Assembly (NCBI GenBank): GCA_910586315.1
Contig: CAJUIP010000010.1
Coordinates: 16,032 to 80,031 of the forward strand
DNA length: 64,000 bases
Origin: an uncultured Lachnospiraceae bacterium
GTDB lineage: Bacteria > Bacillota > Clostridia > Lachnospirales > Lachnospiraceae
Direction: 5' to 3'
Made by a program: the position numbers and the translations under genes. Below, piece by piece: positions 23,609-33,353 of this stretch (its first letter is position 1; the number at the start of each line of letters is the position of its first letter). The notes beneath the pieces are model-generated. The model was not told the origin of the DNA, searched no databases, and worked only from the letters and a program-made list of their open reading frames with translations.

Positions 23609-23649
23609 AGTACGGATTTGAAAGCGTAAACGCTTTAGCTGCCGCTGTT

Positions 23650-23823
23650 TCAGGACATCTTATACTGGAAGGAATCACAGTCGGTACATTCCTTCTGGGT
23701 CGGGTTCTGCTCATGGGTTCCCACATGGATTCTTTCTAATGTGCAGTAGTCTGTGGTCCCTGCATGGTGTACGCAATTGTGAATGGAGCACTGAATGCAG
23801 TCGTTTTTTCCCTGGTTCATCAT
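23650..23823 (-). CDS. Small cysteine-rich DUF1540 protein
   Basis: This 57-aa protein is of the DUF1540 type, with conserved cysteines in CIQCSIHNCVHH, DYCTLERIHVG and KECTDCDSF (seven Cys in all). The cysteines probably bind a metal. DUF1540 proteins are common in clostridia and have no established role. The start is ATG 23823, with AGGTGG upstream on the minus strand. A CATACTAAA sequence about 40 bases upstream weakly resembles mother-cell promoters. It converges on the cotJ operon. Confidence 0.85.
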   Translation of the reverse strand: MMNQGKNDCIQCSIHNCVHHAGTTDYCTLERIHVGTHEQNPTQKECTDCDSFQYKMS

Positions 23824-24069
23824 AATCTCACCACCTTTTTTCTGTGATGCTTTTAGTATGTCCTCAAAAAGAGAAATGATAATGGAAAAATCTGGTGAAA
23901 AAGCAGGTTGAAACTGCGTTCAAGCTATGATAGGATGAAATTAAAACGAAAGGAACAATGAATGGTGTCTCCCACTTCCGGAGCGGATTTAACGAAAGCG
24001 TTCTTCGGAGAACGGAGGGAACTGCGAAACACAATGAAACTGCGGATTCCGCAGGAAAAGGAGAGCAAT

Positions 24070-24888
24070 ATGACAGAGAAAGAAATGAAGGAACGTATCA
24101 AACAAAACCGTGAGCTGGTTCGATGGTCCGGCGAAGCCTATGAGTCCGACCAGACATTAAAGCGTCCGCAGCCGCCGCTCGTAAAGGCGGCAATGAGCGG
24201 CGAAGCGATTCCTCTTCCGAAAAATTTTGACGATCTGCCTATGAAAAACGATTTTGTCCGTATTTTATATGACCGCCGCAGCAATCGTGTTTTCACGGGA
24301 GAGTCCATGGACCTTCTGACAGTGTCCTTCCTTCTGTGGGCCCAGCAGGGAATAAAGGGAATCCGCGGAAATAATTATGCCACGCTTCGTACTGTTCCCA
24401 GCGCCGGTTCCAGACATCCTTTTGAATGCTATCCGTTAATTTTTCATGTGTCCGGTTTAAAGCCGGGCCTCTACCATTACCTTCCCATGGAGCATAAGCT
24501 GGAACTTCTTCGGGAAATTGATCCGGAGGATGAGACTTTAAAGGAGCAGGTGGTCCAGTCGGTCAGCAGGCAGAAATGGGTATTGAAAGCCAATGTTATT
24601 TTCTATTACAGCATTGTGCCCTACCGCGGTGAGTGGAGGTATGCGTTTAACGCCCACCGGGTTATGATGATAGATGCCGGGCATGTGACACAGAATTTGT
24701 ATCTTGCGTGCAGTGCTTTAAATCTTGGAACCTGTGCAATTGCTGCCATGGATTCCGATCAGGCTTCCGGTCTTTTTTCTCTGGATGGAGAGGATGAATA
24801 TATTTTCTATTGTTCTCCGGTGGGAACCATATCGGCGGAGAATGAGGACAAGGAACAGGAGTTTTATGCGTTTCTGAAAAAATCATAA
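24070..24888 (+). CDS. SagB/ThcOx-type nitroreductase-fold oxidoreductase
   Basis: This 272-aa FMN-dependent protein belongs to the SagB-type branch of the nitroreductase superfamily. Key blocks are YDRRSNRVFTGESMDLLTVS, RTVPSAGSRHPFECYPLIF and the dimer/flavin region DAGHVTQNLYLACSALNLGT. SagB proteins can oxidise azoline rings in peptide natural products, but no peptide precursor or cyclodehydratase is nearby, so a general redox role is more likely. The start is ATG 24070 with AAGGAGAG upstream; an earlier in-frame start at 23962 lacks one. A strong terminator follows. Confidence 0.85.
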   Translation: MTEKEMKERIKQNRELVRWSGEAYESDQTLKRPQPPLVKAAMSGEAIPLPKNFDDLPMKNDFVRILYDRRSNRVFTGESMDLLTVSFLLWAQQGIKGIRGNNYATLRTVPSAGSRHPFECYPLIFHVSGLKPGLYHYLPMEHKLELLREIDPEDETLKEQVVQSVSRQKWVLKANVIFYYSIVPYRGEWRYAFNAHRVMMIDAGHVTQNLYLACSALNLGTCAIAAMDSDQASGLFSLDGEDEYIFYCSPVGTISAENEDKEQEFYAFLKKS

Positions 24889-24912
24889 TGGTATGGTTCT
24901 GGTTCTGGAATG

Positions 24913-24948
24913 GCCCCCCGGAATGTTTTGGCATTCCGGGGGCTTTTT
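24913..24948 (+). terminator. Intrinsic terminator after the nitroreductase gene
   Basis: GCCCCCCGGAATG and CATTCCGGGGGC form a GC-rich stem, followed by TTTTTGC. Confidence 0.88.
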
Positions 24949-25398
24949 GCCATATAAGGAATCATATCTTATGAATAAAAATTCAAAATAGAAAAAGTTA
25001 AAAAAGGAAGTTTCTGAAACGGTCTAAGAGCTTTGAATTTGTGGCAAGCCTGAAAAAAACCGAAATGTAAGGTGAAAATCCGTGGAATTGGGAGTATGGA
25101 TATTCCCAGGGAGTGGTGGAAGCGTTGTAACATTTATGCAAAAATATACTGAATTTTCGTATATTAGAACCATAAGAGAAATGCTTTCCTGCATGTTGTT
25201 AATCAATAATCAACAAAAAAATGAGATTAAAACTTGAACTATTTGTGTATTTATTGTATAATTAAAAAAATGACGAGAAAGGTCCGCAAAAAAGCGGTGA
25301 TTTTGTCAGGAAAAATACAGGGTTCTCCGGAACCTGATATTCTTAAATTGATGCATCTGGTCATTGACCATGCAAATAAAATTATGAGGTGAGAGATT
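24949..25398 (+). other. AT-rich leader region of the peptide ABC operon
   Basis: These 450 bases hold no convincing gene. The clear signal is the promoter at 25234-25262. Downstream of it, CAGGGTTCTCCGGAACCTG (about 25318-25336) forms a short hairpin in the 5' leader. A GGTGAAAATCC sequence near 25072 recalls cobalamin riboswitches, but the rest of that fold is absent. Confidence 0.5.
25234..25262 (+). promoter_or_regulatory. Strong vegetative promoter of the peptide ABC operon
   Basis: TTGAAC, a 17-base AT-rich spacer and TATAAT form a near-consensus sigma-A promoter, giving a leader of about 130 bases before the binding-protein gene. Confidence 0.85.
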
Positions 25399-27021
25399 AT
25401 GACAAAAAAACTTATGCGCGGCTTAGTACCTGCACTTGTGTTGTCTCTTGCTGTCGGCCTGTTCGCGGGCTGCGGCTCCAGCAATGACAATTCGCAGTCT
25501 GCAGCCCCGGCGCAGAGCGAAGCAGCAGGCAGCACTACTGCCAGCAGCGACAACAGCGGAAACAGCGGAAATGCAGGCACATCAACAGCAGCTTCCGGAA
25601 AGGATTCTTTAATCATTGCAACAGCCAATGAGACTCCCAGCGTTACCACGAACCTGCACAATGCAGTAGCTGGTGACTATCTGAACAACATGACCCATAA
25701 CGGCCTGTTCTACACAAGCGATGACTTATCTCCTCAGCCGGCTCTTTGCGAGTCTTATGAGATTGTAAGCGATACGGAGTGGGTCTTCCATCTGAAACAG
25801 GGCGTTAAGTTCCACAACGGTACAGAGATGACCGCAAAGGATGTTAAGGCTTCCCTTGAGCTTTGTAAGGAATCTCCGCAGGTACAGCAGTATGGTAACT
25901 CTACGGGTACTATCGAAGTTGTTGACGATTATACCATTAAAATCACAACTGACGGCCCGCAGTCTGGTCTTCTTTCCGATCTCTGCCACCATGGTAATGC
26001 AATCCTTCCGGCAGATCTGATTGAAAGCGGCCATGACTTCAACAAAGAGCCGATCGGTACCGGCCCATATAAATTAGTTGCATGGAATAAGGGCGAGAGC
26101 CTTGAATTCGAAGCCAACGAAGATTACTGGGATGGCGCTCCGGCAATCAAGAAGGTTGTATGGAAGGTTATCCCGGAGGGTTCCTCCAGAACAATGGCTC
26201 TTGAGGCTGGTGAAGTTGACCTTATTATCGAAGTTGAGACAACAGACCTTGCCCGTTTACAGGACAATCCTGACATCACAGCATTCAGTGAGGCTGGTAC
26301 TTCCCATAACTGGATGATGATCAACAATGAAAAGGCACCGTTTGACAACATTGATTTCCGTCGTGCAATCGCTTCCTGTATCGACAAGAACGCCGTTATC
26401 CAGGTTGCTCTTAATGGTACCGGTTCCGTATCCGACAGCATGACTCCGGACTGCTTCCCGGGTGTTGTAGCCGATGGCGCTCCCAGCTACGATGTGGAGA
26501 AGGCAAAAGAGTACTTTGCCGCTTCCGGCTTAAATCCGGCTGACTGCGGATTCGCAGTTATCTGCTCCGACGACACGAAGCTTCGTGTAGGTCAGGTTAT
26601 CCAGAGCTGTATCAAAGACGCTCTTGGCATCGACATTACTCTGGAGTCCATGGACCTTGCTACATACCTTGACGTAACCGCAACAGGTGACTACCAGGCA
26701 GCTATCGGCGGCTACACCTCCAGCAGCTTACTGGCATATGTACAGGGTGTTTACCACTCTATCTCCATCAACGGTTCCAATAAGACACGTACAAACGATC
26801 CTAACATCGACGCTCTTATTGATAAGGTTCAGACCACACTTGATCCGGAAGAGAACGTAAAAGTTGTGAATGAACTTTCAAAGGCTCTTAACGAGCTGTG
26901 CCCGCAGGTTCCGTTATACCTGAGAAACAATGTCCGCGCTTACAGAAATGGTCTTCAGGGCTTCAATGTAAACGCAGGCGGCAGCACTTACTATGAGCGC
27001 ATGAGCTGGGGCAGCAACTAA
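25399..27021 (+). CDS. Oligo/dipeptide ABC transporter, substrate-binding lipoprotein
   Basis: This 540-aa family 5 solute-binding protein has a signal peptide with lipobox FAGC (Cys25), a Ser/Asn/Gly-rich linker (residues about 26-65), and the family motif EWVFHLKQGVKFHNGTEMTA. It binds peptides or related ligands outside the membrane for the DppBCDF-type transporter encoded next. The start follows GAGGTGAGAG. The strong promoter and the gap before the permease gene fit the usual excess expression of binding proteins. Confidence 0.93.
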   Translation: MTKKLMRGLVPALVLSLAVGLFAGCGSSNDNSQSAAPAQSEAAGSTTASSDNSGNSGNAGTSTAASGKDSLIIATANETPSVTTNLHNAVAGDYLNNMTHNGLFYTSDDLSPQPALCESYEIVSDTEWVFHLKQGVKFHNGTEMTAKDVKASLELCKESPQVQQYGNSTGTIEVVDDYTIKITTDGPQSGLLSDLCHHGNAILPADLIESGHDFNKEPIGTGPYKLVAWNKGESLEFEANEDYWDGAPAIKKVVWKVIPEGSSRTMALEAGEVDLIIEVETTDLARLQDNPDITAFSEAGTSHNWMMINNEKAPFDNIDFRRAIASCIDKNAVIQVALNGTGSVSDSMTPDCFPGVVADGAPSYDVEKAKEYFAASGLNPADCGFAVICSDDTKLRVGQVIQSCIKDALGIDITLESMDLATYLDVTATGDYQAAIGGYTSSSLLAYVQGVYHSISINGSNKTRTNDPNIDALIDKVQTTLDPEENVKVVNELSKALNELCPQVPLYLRNNVRAYRNGLQGFNVNAGGSTYYERMSWGSN

Positions 27022-27064
27022 TCACTGCAGCAGCAAAAATACGTTAGGTAACTTGTAAATGCAC

Positions 27065-27102
27065 AAGGCAGGGATTTGCCCTGATGGGTAAGTTTCTGCC
27101 TT
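27065..27102 (+). terminator. Hairpin between the binding protein and permease genes
   Basis: AAGGCAG and CTGCCTT enclose an inner GGGATTTGCCCTGATGGG structure; only a short T run follows. It probably acts as a partial terminator or mRNA stabiliser that keeps binding-protein expression higher than that of the permeases. Confidence 0.5.
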
Positions 27103-27138
27103 GATTTAAAATAAGTAGAGGGGAGAGGATCGCACCAT

Positions 27139-28068
27139 ATGATCAAGTTTATTATTAAACGTCTTGTGGCACTGATTCCGGTTTTACTCGGCGTATCACT
27201 GCTTGTATTTTTTATCCTTGATTTGGCTCCTGGTGATCCTGCAAAAACTGCTCTTGGTGAGCAGGCGCGTCCCGAAGAAATCGAGGCGTTCCGAGAAGAG
27301 ATGGGGTTAAATAATCCGTTTTTCGTTCGTTATGCAGATTATATGCTTGGACTGGTTCAGGGTGATCTTGGTACATCCTATAAAACACTTGATCCGGTTG
27401 GTCAGGAAGTATGGGCCCGTTTGCCAAATACAGCCGTGCTGGCTCTGACATCAACCGTAGTTGCCATTTTGCTGGCGCTTCCGTTAGGTATTATTGCCGC
27501 TATTAAACAAAACACGTTGTTTGACGGCATCAGTATGTTCGTATCATTGGTAGGTATTTCAATGCCTGTTTTCTGGATGGGACTTCTTTTAATTCTCATG
27601 TTTTCCGTAAAGCTGGGCTGGTTCCCGGTAGCGGGAGCGGATCAGGGAATTAAGAGCCTGGTACTCCCGTCATTTGCACTTGGATTTATGCACATGGCCT
27701 CTATTGCCCGTACGACACGAAGCTCCATGCTTGAGACAATCCGTCAGGATTATATTCGTACTGTGCGTGCGAAGGGACTTCCGGAGAAGGAAATTATTCT
27801 GCGTCACGCGCTGCGTAACGCATTGATCCCCACAACGACCGTTATCGGCTTACAGATTGGTTCCATGCTTGGCGGTTCCGTTCTTACTGAGAGCGTATTC
27901 TCCTGGCCGGGAATCGGACGCTATATGATCCAGTCGATCCAGGGCCGTGATATTCCGTCTGTTATGGGATGTATTATTATCTTTGCGCTCAGTTTCGCAA
28001 TCATTAACTTAATCGTTGACCTGATTTACGGATTTATTGATCCGCGTATCAAAGCACAGTATAAGTAA
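27139..28068 (+). CDS. Peptide ABC transporter permease (DppB/OppB-like)
   Basis: This 309-aa protein has six predicted membrane segments. It starts with the typical MIKFIIKRLVALIPVLLGVS and has the EAA-like loop RAKGLPEKEIILRHALRNAL. It is the first of the two channel subunits; the second follows after 14 bases. A GAGGGGAGAGG sequence precedes the start. Confidence 0.94.
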   Translation: MIKFIIKRLVALIPVLLGVSLLVFFILDLAPGDPAKTALGEQARPEEIEAFREEMGLNNPFFVRYADYMLGLVQGDLGTSYKTLDPVGQEVWARLPNTAVLALTSTVVAILLALPLGIIAAIKQNTLFDGISMFVSLVGISMPVFWMGLLLILMFSVKLGWFPVAGADQGIKSLVLPSFALGFMHMASIARTTRSSMLETIRQDYIRTVRAKGLPEKEIILRHALRNALIPTTTVIGLQIGSMLGGSVLTESVFSWPGIGRYMIQSIQGRDIPSVMGCIIIFALSFAIINLIVDLIYGFIDPRIKAQYK

Positions 28069-28082
28069 GGAGGGGAAAGATA

Positions 28083-28949
28083 ATGAGCAATGTTTCTGTA
28101 AAGAAAAAAAGCCAGATCGCTGATGTGTGGAAACGTTTGTGCCGCAATAAAACAGCCGTTCTTGGTCTTGTTATTTTTGGTTTGCTGGCATTAATGGCGA
28201 TTATTTCTCCGATTGTATTGGACTATGAAACACAGGTCATTAAGGCCGATTATTCCAGCACGCTTCAGGCTCCGTCAGCTGCCCACTGGTTTGGCACCGA
28301 TGAGCTTGGCCGTGATATTTTATTCCGTGTAATGTATGGCTCCACAGTATCTCTTTCCATCGGTATTGTAACCGTAATTGTAGCGCTGTTCTTTGGCCTT
28401 ATTTTAGGCGCTGCTGCCGGTTATTACGGCGGTAAGGTTGATATGGTTATCATGCGTATTATGGATATTTTCCTTGCTATTCCCGGTACTCTGCTTGCAA
28501 TCTGTATCGTGGCTTCTCTTGGAAACTCCATACCGAACCTGGTTATTGCCCAGGCTGTTTCTTCTATACCGACATTCTCCCGCGTTGTCCGCGGCGCCGT
28601 TATTACAGCCCGTGACGCCGAGTATGTGGAAGCTGCAAGAGCCATCGGCGCCAAGGATGGAACTATTATTTTCAAAGAGGTTCTTCCTAACAGCTTAGCC
28701 CCGATCATCGTTCAGACAACATTACAGGTAGCCACCGTTATTCTGTCCATCGCAGGTCTTTCCTTTATCGGTCTGGGTATCCCGGCTCCGAGACCTGAAT
28801 GGGGCGCAATGCTTTCCGGCGCTCGTGCATATATCCGCGATTACAGCTATATGTGTCTGTTCCCGGGCCTTGCAATTATGACTACCATTCTTTCACTCAA
28901 CCTGTTGGGTGATGGTTTGCGTGATGCTCTTGATCCGAGACTGCGTTAA
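28083..28949 (+). CDS. Peptide ABC transporter permease (DppC/OppC-like)
   Basis: This 288-aa protein has the OppC N-terminal segment (VWKRLCRNKTAVLGLVIFG), the motif HWFGTDELGRDILFRVMYG, and the ATPase-contact loop EAARAIGAKDGTIIFKEVLP. It pairs with the DppB-like subunit. The start ATG follows AAGGAGGGG. It lies between dppB-like and dppD-like genes with short gaps. Confidence 0.94.
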   Translation: MSNVSVKKKSQIADVWKRLCRNKTAVLGLVIFGLLALMAIISPIVLDYETQVIKADYSSTLQAPSAAHWFGTDELGRDILFRVMYGSTVSLSIGIVTVIVALFFGLILGAAAGYYGGKVDMVIMRIMDIFLAIPGTLLAICIVASLGNSIPNLVIAQAVSSIPTFSRVVRGAVITARDAEYVEAARAIGAKDGTIIFKEVLPNSLAPIIVQTTLQVATVILSIAGLSFIGLGIPAPRPEWGAMLSGARAYIRDYSYMCLFPGLAIMTTILSLNLLGDGLRDALDPRLR

Positions 28950-28961
28950 GGGGGTAGCAAA

Positions 28962-29987
28962 ATGAGCGAAAATGTAAAAAATGTGAATTCTGCCGAAAAG
29001 GATCTTACTGCGGAGATTAAAAATCTTGTGGTAGAGTTCCGTACGGACTATGGTACCGTGCAGGCATTAAACGGTCTTGATCTTGAAATTGAGCGTGGTA
29101 AGACGCTTGGTCTGGTAGGCGAGACCGGTGCAGGTAAGACGACAACAGGTTTATCCCTCCTCCGCCTGATCCCGAATCCTCCGGGAGTTATCGTAGACGG
29201 AACCATTAAGCTGGACGGCAAGGATATCCTGAAAATGACAGATAAGGAAATGCAGGCAATCCGCGGTAAGGCGGTTGCCATGATTTTCCAGGATCCCATG
29301 ACCTCCCTCGACCCGGTTATGACCGTTGAGGAGCAGATTGCCGAGGTTATTAAGCTTCATGAGAAAGATGTGGATGCCACGCAGAGAGCACGTGAGATGC
29401 TTGAGCTGGTAGGAATTCCGGGAAGCCGCGGAGGAGAATATCCGCATCAGTTTTCCGGTGGTATGAAGCAGCGTGTTGTTATCGCTATGGCCCTGGCATG
29501 TAACCCTGAGCTTCTGATTGCCGATGAGCCTACAACTGCTCTGGATGTTACCATTCAGGCACAGGTTCTTGAGATGATGAAGCAGTTACGTGATAAGTAT
29601 AATACATCCATGCTTATGATTACCCATGACCTTGGTATCGTAGCTGAGATTTGTGATAAGGTATCCGTTGTTTATGCAGGCCGTGTGATTGAGCATGGTA
29701 CTCTGGAGGATATCTTCAAGAATACACGTCATCCGTACACGGAGGGACTTTTCAACTCCCTTCCGAATCTGGAAAACCGCCAGGCAGAGCTTAAACCGAT
29801 TAAGGGATTGATGCCTGACCCCAGCAACCTGCCGAAGGGATGTGCATTCTGTCCGCGTTGTGATTACGCAATGGAAATCTGTAAGACGCAGAAGCCGGAG
29901 CGTGTATACCGCAATGATACTCATTACGTTGAATGTCACCTGTATAACAAAGACAATATTCATGAGGGGAAGGTGAACATACGATGA
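28962..29987 (+). CDS. Peptide ABC transporter ATP-binding protein (DppD/OppD-like)
   Basis: This 341-aa ATPase has Walker A GETGAGKTTT, signature FSGGMKQRVVIAMA, Walker B LLIADEPTTALD, and the C-terminal oligopeptide-transporter extension with a cysteine cluster (CAFCPRCDYAMEIC) that binds an iron-sulfur cluster in some relatives. It overlaps the next ATPase gene by four bases (ATGA). Confidence 0.94.
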   Translation: MSENVKNVNSAEKDLTAEIKNLVVEFRTDYGTVQALNGLDLEIERGKTLGLVGETGAGKTTTGLSLLRLIPNPPGVIVDGTIKLDGKDILKMTDKEMQAIRGKAVAMIFQDPMTSLDPVMTVEEQIAEVIKLHEKDVDATQRAREMLELVGIPGSRGGEYPHQFSGGMKQRVVIAMALACNPELLIADEPTTALDVTIQAQVLEMMKQLRDKYNTSMLMITHDLGIVAEICDKVSVVYAGRVIEHGTLEDIFKNTRHPYTEGLFNSLPNLENRQAELKPIKGLMPDPSNLPKGCAFCPRCDYAMEICKTQKPERVYRNDTHYVECHLYNKDNIHEGKVNIR

Positions 29988-30937
29988 GCACACAGCCGTT
30001 GCTTGAAGTTAAAAATTTGAAAAAGTATTTCAAAACGCCGAAGGGAATGCTGCACGCCGTTGACGATGTTACCTTTACCATTGAGAGAGGAAAAACATTA
30101 GGCGTAGTAGGTGAGTCCGGCTGTGGTAAGTCCACCACAGGACGTGCAATTTTACGTCTGCTGGAGCCCACCTCCGGTGAGGTCCTCTTTGAAGGTCAGG
30201 ACGTTGTTAAGCTGTCTGATGAAGAGATGCGTAAAAAACGTACCGAGATGCAGATCATCTTCCAGGACCCGTTCTCCAGCCTGAATCCGCGTAAAACGAT
30301 CAGCCAGATCATCGCGGATCCACTGAAAATCAATAAGATTATTACAAATAAGGACGAACAGATGAACCGTGTTCGTGAGCTGATGGAGACGGTAGGTCTT
30401 GCAGACCGTTTAATCAATACATATCCTCACGAGCTGGATGGCGGACGCCGTCAGCGTATCGGGATTGCCCGTGCGCTGGCCCTGAATCCGAAATTTATCG
30501 TCTGCGATGAGCCTGTATCTGCACTTGATGTTTCCATTCAGGCGCAGATCTTAAACCTGATGAAAGAGTTACAGCGTAAGATGGGACTGACCTATATGTT
30601 CATTACCCATGACTTATCCGTTGTAAACCACTTTTCGGATGATATCGCAGTTATGTACCTCGGCAGACTGATTGAGAAAGCTCCGTCAGAGGAACTGTTT
30701 GCGAATCCGGTACATCCGTATACACAGGCTTTGTTATCTGCGATTCCGATTCCGTCTTTGGATAATAAGCGTGAGCGTATCTTACTGAAAGGTGAGATTA
30801 CTTCTCCTATCGAGCCGCCGAAGGCATGCCGTTTCGCAAACCGCTGCCCGCATGCAACCGACCGCTGCCGCGCGGAGGAGCCGCCGCTTAAGGAAATTGC
30901 TCCAGGACATTTTGTTTCCTGCTTCCTTTGCGATTAA
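29984..30937 (+). CDS. Peptide ABC transporter ATP-binding protein (DppF/OppF-like)
   Basis: This 317-aa ATPase has Walker A GESGCGKSTT and Walker B FIVCDEPVSALD. The signature reads LDGGRRQRIGIARA, with Asp in place of the usual Ser (LSGG), a change seen in some OppF proteins. The C-terminal cysteine motif is CRFANRCPHATDRC. It completes the five-gene importer. A terminator follows at 30969. Confidence 0.94.
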   Translation: MSTQPLLEVKNLKKYFKTPKGMLHAVDDVTFTIERGKTLGVVGESGCGKSTTGRAILRLLEPTSGEVLFEGQDVVKLSDEEMRKKRTEMQIIFQDPFSSLNPRKTISQIIADPLKINKIITNKDEQMNRVRELMETVGLADRLINTYPHELDGGRRQRIGIARALALNPKFIVCDEPVSALDVSIQAQILNLMKELQRKMGLTYMFITHDLSVVNHFSDDIAVMYLGRLIEKAPSEELFANPVHPYTQALLSAIPIPSLDNKRERILLKGEITSPIEPPKACRFANRCPHATDRCRAEEPPLKEIAPGHFVSCFLCD

Positions 30938-30968
30938 TTCCAATAACAGTATCTGTGAGTAATAAATC

Positions 30969-31007
30969 CGTCCAGAACACCTGCAAGGAGTGTTCTGGAC
31001 GTTTTTG
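30969..31007 (+). terminator. Intrinsic terminator of the peptide ABC operon
   Basis: CGTCCAGAACAC and GTGTTCTGGACG form a perfect stem, followed by TTTTTGT. Confidence 0.88.
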
Positions 31008-31038
31008 TCAATTGCAAATGCGAAGGAGAAAACAGAGG

Positions 31039-32367
31039 ATGGAACTGGATATGACGAAGGGCCGGCCAATGTCAGTGCTCTTAAGGTTTGCCTTGCCATT
31101 AATGGCTGGCAATGTTTTTCAACAGTTTTATAATATGGCGGATACGATTATTGTTGGACGGTTTGTGGGGGCCGATGCTCTGGCAGCGGTTGGCGCAACC
31201 GGGATTATTATGTTCTTACTGACAGGGTTTGCACAGGGAATTACCTCCGGATTTTCCATTCTGACATCGCAGCGGTACGGTGCAGGCGATTTAAACGGCG
31301 TGAGAAGGAGTGTGGCGGGCGGCGTTGTTTTGTCAATGGCATCGGCGGCCATCTTAACATTTTTATCTTTGGCGTCCATGAAGCCGCTTCTGCATTTTAT
31401 GAATACTCCAGCTGATATTTATCGGGAAGCATATACTTACATCATGGTAATCAGCGCAGGAATGGCAGTCACCTTTTTTTATAATCTGTTTTCTGCGTTT
31501 CTCAGAGCTGTCGGAAACAGTCGTGTCCCGTTGTTTTTCCTGATTTTTTCATCATGCTTCAATGTGGTGTTGGATCTTTTGTTCGTTTTGCGTTTTGGCT
31601 GGGGAACAAAGGGAGCGGCTTTGGCAACCGTTGCGGCGCAGGCGGTTTCTGCCGTTCTCTGTGGCGGATATATCTGTGTGAGGGTTCCGGTTCTGACACC
31701 ATCGAAAGGAATGTGGAAACCGAATGGACGTGACGCATACTTCCAGCTCTCCATGGGAATCCCTATGGGACTTCAGTTTGCGATTACCGCCTTCGGCGGT
31801 ATTGTGATGCAGTCGGCCGTTAACTTATTTGGTACAGTGGCTGTGGCATCCTATACAGCAGCGGGAAAATTAGAATCTCTTGCGGAACAGGGGATGGTGG
31901 CCATTGGACAGGCTGTCGCAGTTTATGGCGGTCAGAATTTCGGGAAAGGGGATTATAAAAGAATCCGGGAAGGAGTGCGTGCGGCGCTTATTGCAGAAAT
32001 TACATATGGAATTCTGGCTGCTCTTTGTATGTGCGGCATTCTGGAACCAGCGCTTCGGATTTTCTTTTCTGCGGATGCAGATCTTTCGGAGATGCTTCCG
32101 TGGGCGTGGACTTACACAAAAATATGTACGGCTTTTTTTATTCCTCTCAGTACCATTTTTGTTTTCCGTAATATTATGCAGGGATGTGGGTATGGATTTT
32201 TGCCTATGGCCGGCGGCATCGTGGAAATGGCGGCGCGTCTCCTTATGGCATTTGCAGCCATGGAGGTAAAAAATTATGCAGCGGCCTGCTTTTGTCATCC
32301 GGTTGCCTGGACATCGGCGGCGGTGTTTTTAGGAGTGGCATATTTACGGGTAATGCGGCGTCAGTGA
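31039..32367 (+). CDS. MATE-family multidrug/metabolite exporter
   Basis: This protein of about 442 aa has twelve predicted membrane segments and MATE motifs (MAGNVFQQFYNMADTIIVGR; SAFLRAVGNSRVPLFFLIFS). MATE proteins export cationic drugs or metabolites using Na+ or H+ gradients. The start is ATG 31039, with AAGGAG ten bases upstream; upstream in-frame codons lack a ribosome site. It lies alone after the peptide operon terminator. The substrate is unknown. Confidence 0.9.
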   Translation: MELDMTKGRPMSVLLRFALPLMAGNVFQQFYNMADTIIVGRFVGADALAAVGATGIIMFLLTGFAQGITSGFSILTSQRYGAGDLNGVRRSVAGGVVLSMASAAILTFLSLASMKPLLHFMNTPADIYREAYTYIMVISAGMAVTFFYNLFSAFLRAVGNSRVPLFFLIFSSCFNVVLDLLFVLRFGWGTKGAALATVAAQAVSAVLCGGYICVRVPVLTPSKGMWKPNGRDAYFQLSMGIPMGLQFAITAFGGIVMQSAVNLFGTVAVASYTAAGKLESLAEQGMVAIGQAVAVYGGQNFGKGDYKRIREGVRAALIAEITYGILAALCMCGILEPALRIFFSADADLSEMLPWAWTYTKICTAFFIPLSTIFVFRNIMQGCGYGFLPMAGGIVEMAARLLMAFAAMEVKNYAAACFCHPVAWTSAAVFLGVAYLRVMRRQ

Positions 32368-32446
32368 GGCTCAGGGACCGACCCGCAGTTTATGGAGAAG
32401 ATGTTGAAGAATAAATGATGATGTTCGAGTTATAAGGAGGAAAAAT

Positions 32447-33289
32447 ATGATTTTGAAAGTTGCATTGCTTCAGCTGCTTCCGGGGAAAGATCTGGAAGAG
32501 CAATTTATGATAGGAAGGGCTGCCTGTGAAAAGGCAAAGGATATGGATGCAGACGTTGCCCTGTTCCCGGAGATGTGGAGCGATGGCTATATGATTCCAG
32601 AGGATGAGAAAGTTGTTCATGAATTATCAATTTCCGCTGACAGCGATTTTATTCAGGGTTTCCGAATGCTGGCGGAGAAACTTCAGATGGCAGTCGGCAT
32701 TACATTTCTTGAGAGACATAACCCCAAACCGCGGAATTCTATGATACTTTTTGACAGAAATGGTAAGCAGGTATTACATTACTCTAAAGTACATACATGT
32801 GATTTTGATTCGGAGAAGATGCTGTCATCCGGAGAAGACTTTCATGTTGCTGATCTGGATATCGGCAGGGGGACCGTCAAAGTCGGTTCTATGATTTGCT
32901 TTGACAGGGAATTTCCTGAGAGCGCAAGAATCCTGATGTTAAAGGGTGCGGAGGTGGTTCTTGCTCCGAATGCCTGTCCTCTGGAAATAAACCGCCTTGC
33001 CGCGCTTCGTACCAGAGCCTATGAAAATATGTTTGCGATTGCCACGTGCAATTATCCTGCCGGACAGCCGGACTGCAATGGGCATTCTGTCGTGTTTGAC
33101 GGCGTTGCATGGCTGCGTGAGGAACCGGGGGTGCGGGATATGTGTATCTTTGAGGCGCCGGGCGGGGAAGGTGTCTATCTGGCTGAGATTGATTTGGATA
33201 TGCTTCGGGAATACCGTGCGAATGAGGTGATGGGAAATAAGTACCGCCATCCGGAGAAGTACGGGATTTTAATTTCAAACCGCAAATGA
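32447..33289 (+). CDS. Carbon-nitrogen hydrolase (nitrilase superfamily amidase)
   Basis: This 280-aa protein has the complete nitrilase triad: Glu42 in LFPEMW, Lys114 in HYSKVHTCDF and Cys151 in MICFDREFPES. Enzymes of this type cleave amides such as N-carbamoylputrescine, omega-amides or related compounds; the sequence alone does not settle the substrate. The start follows AAGGAGG. It stands alone between the MATE gene and the accessory region. Confidence 0.9.
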   Translation: MILKVALLQLLPGKDLEEQFMIGRAACEKAKDMDADVALFPEMWSDGYMIPEDEKVVHELSISADSDFIQGFRMLAEKLQMAVGITFLERHNPKPRNSMILFDRNGKQVLHYSKVHTCDFDSEKMLSSGEDFHVADLDIGRGTVKVGSMICFDREFPESARILMLKGAEVVLAPNACPLEINRLAALRTRAYENMFAIATCNYPAGQPDCNGHSVVFDGVAWLREEPGVRDMCIFEAPGGEGVYLAEIDLDMLREYRANEVMGNKYRHPEKYGILISNRK

Positions 33290-33353
33290 GACTGGGGAAT
33301 AGATAGAAATGGGAACTGCAGCGTTTCACAAGAACTGAAAACGGAGGTGGAAA

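Noticed and set aside
23618..23636. AAAGCGTAAACGCTTT as a catabolite-responsive (cre) site
   Set aside because: It is a near-match to cre, but it lies downstream of two converging genes, where a short terminator hairpin for the DUF1540 gene is more likely.
25060..25120. Cobalamin riboswitch before the peptide ABC operon
   Set aside because: Only a GGTGAAAATCC-like word matches; the conserved core and the linked gene types are absent.
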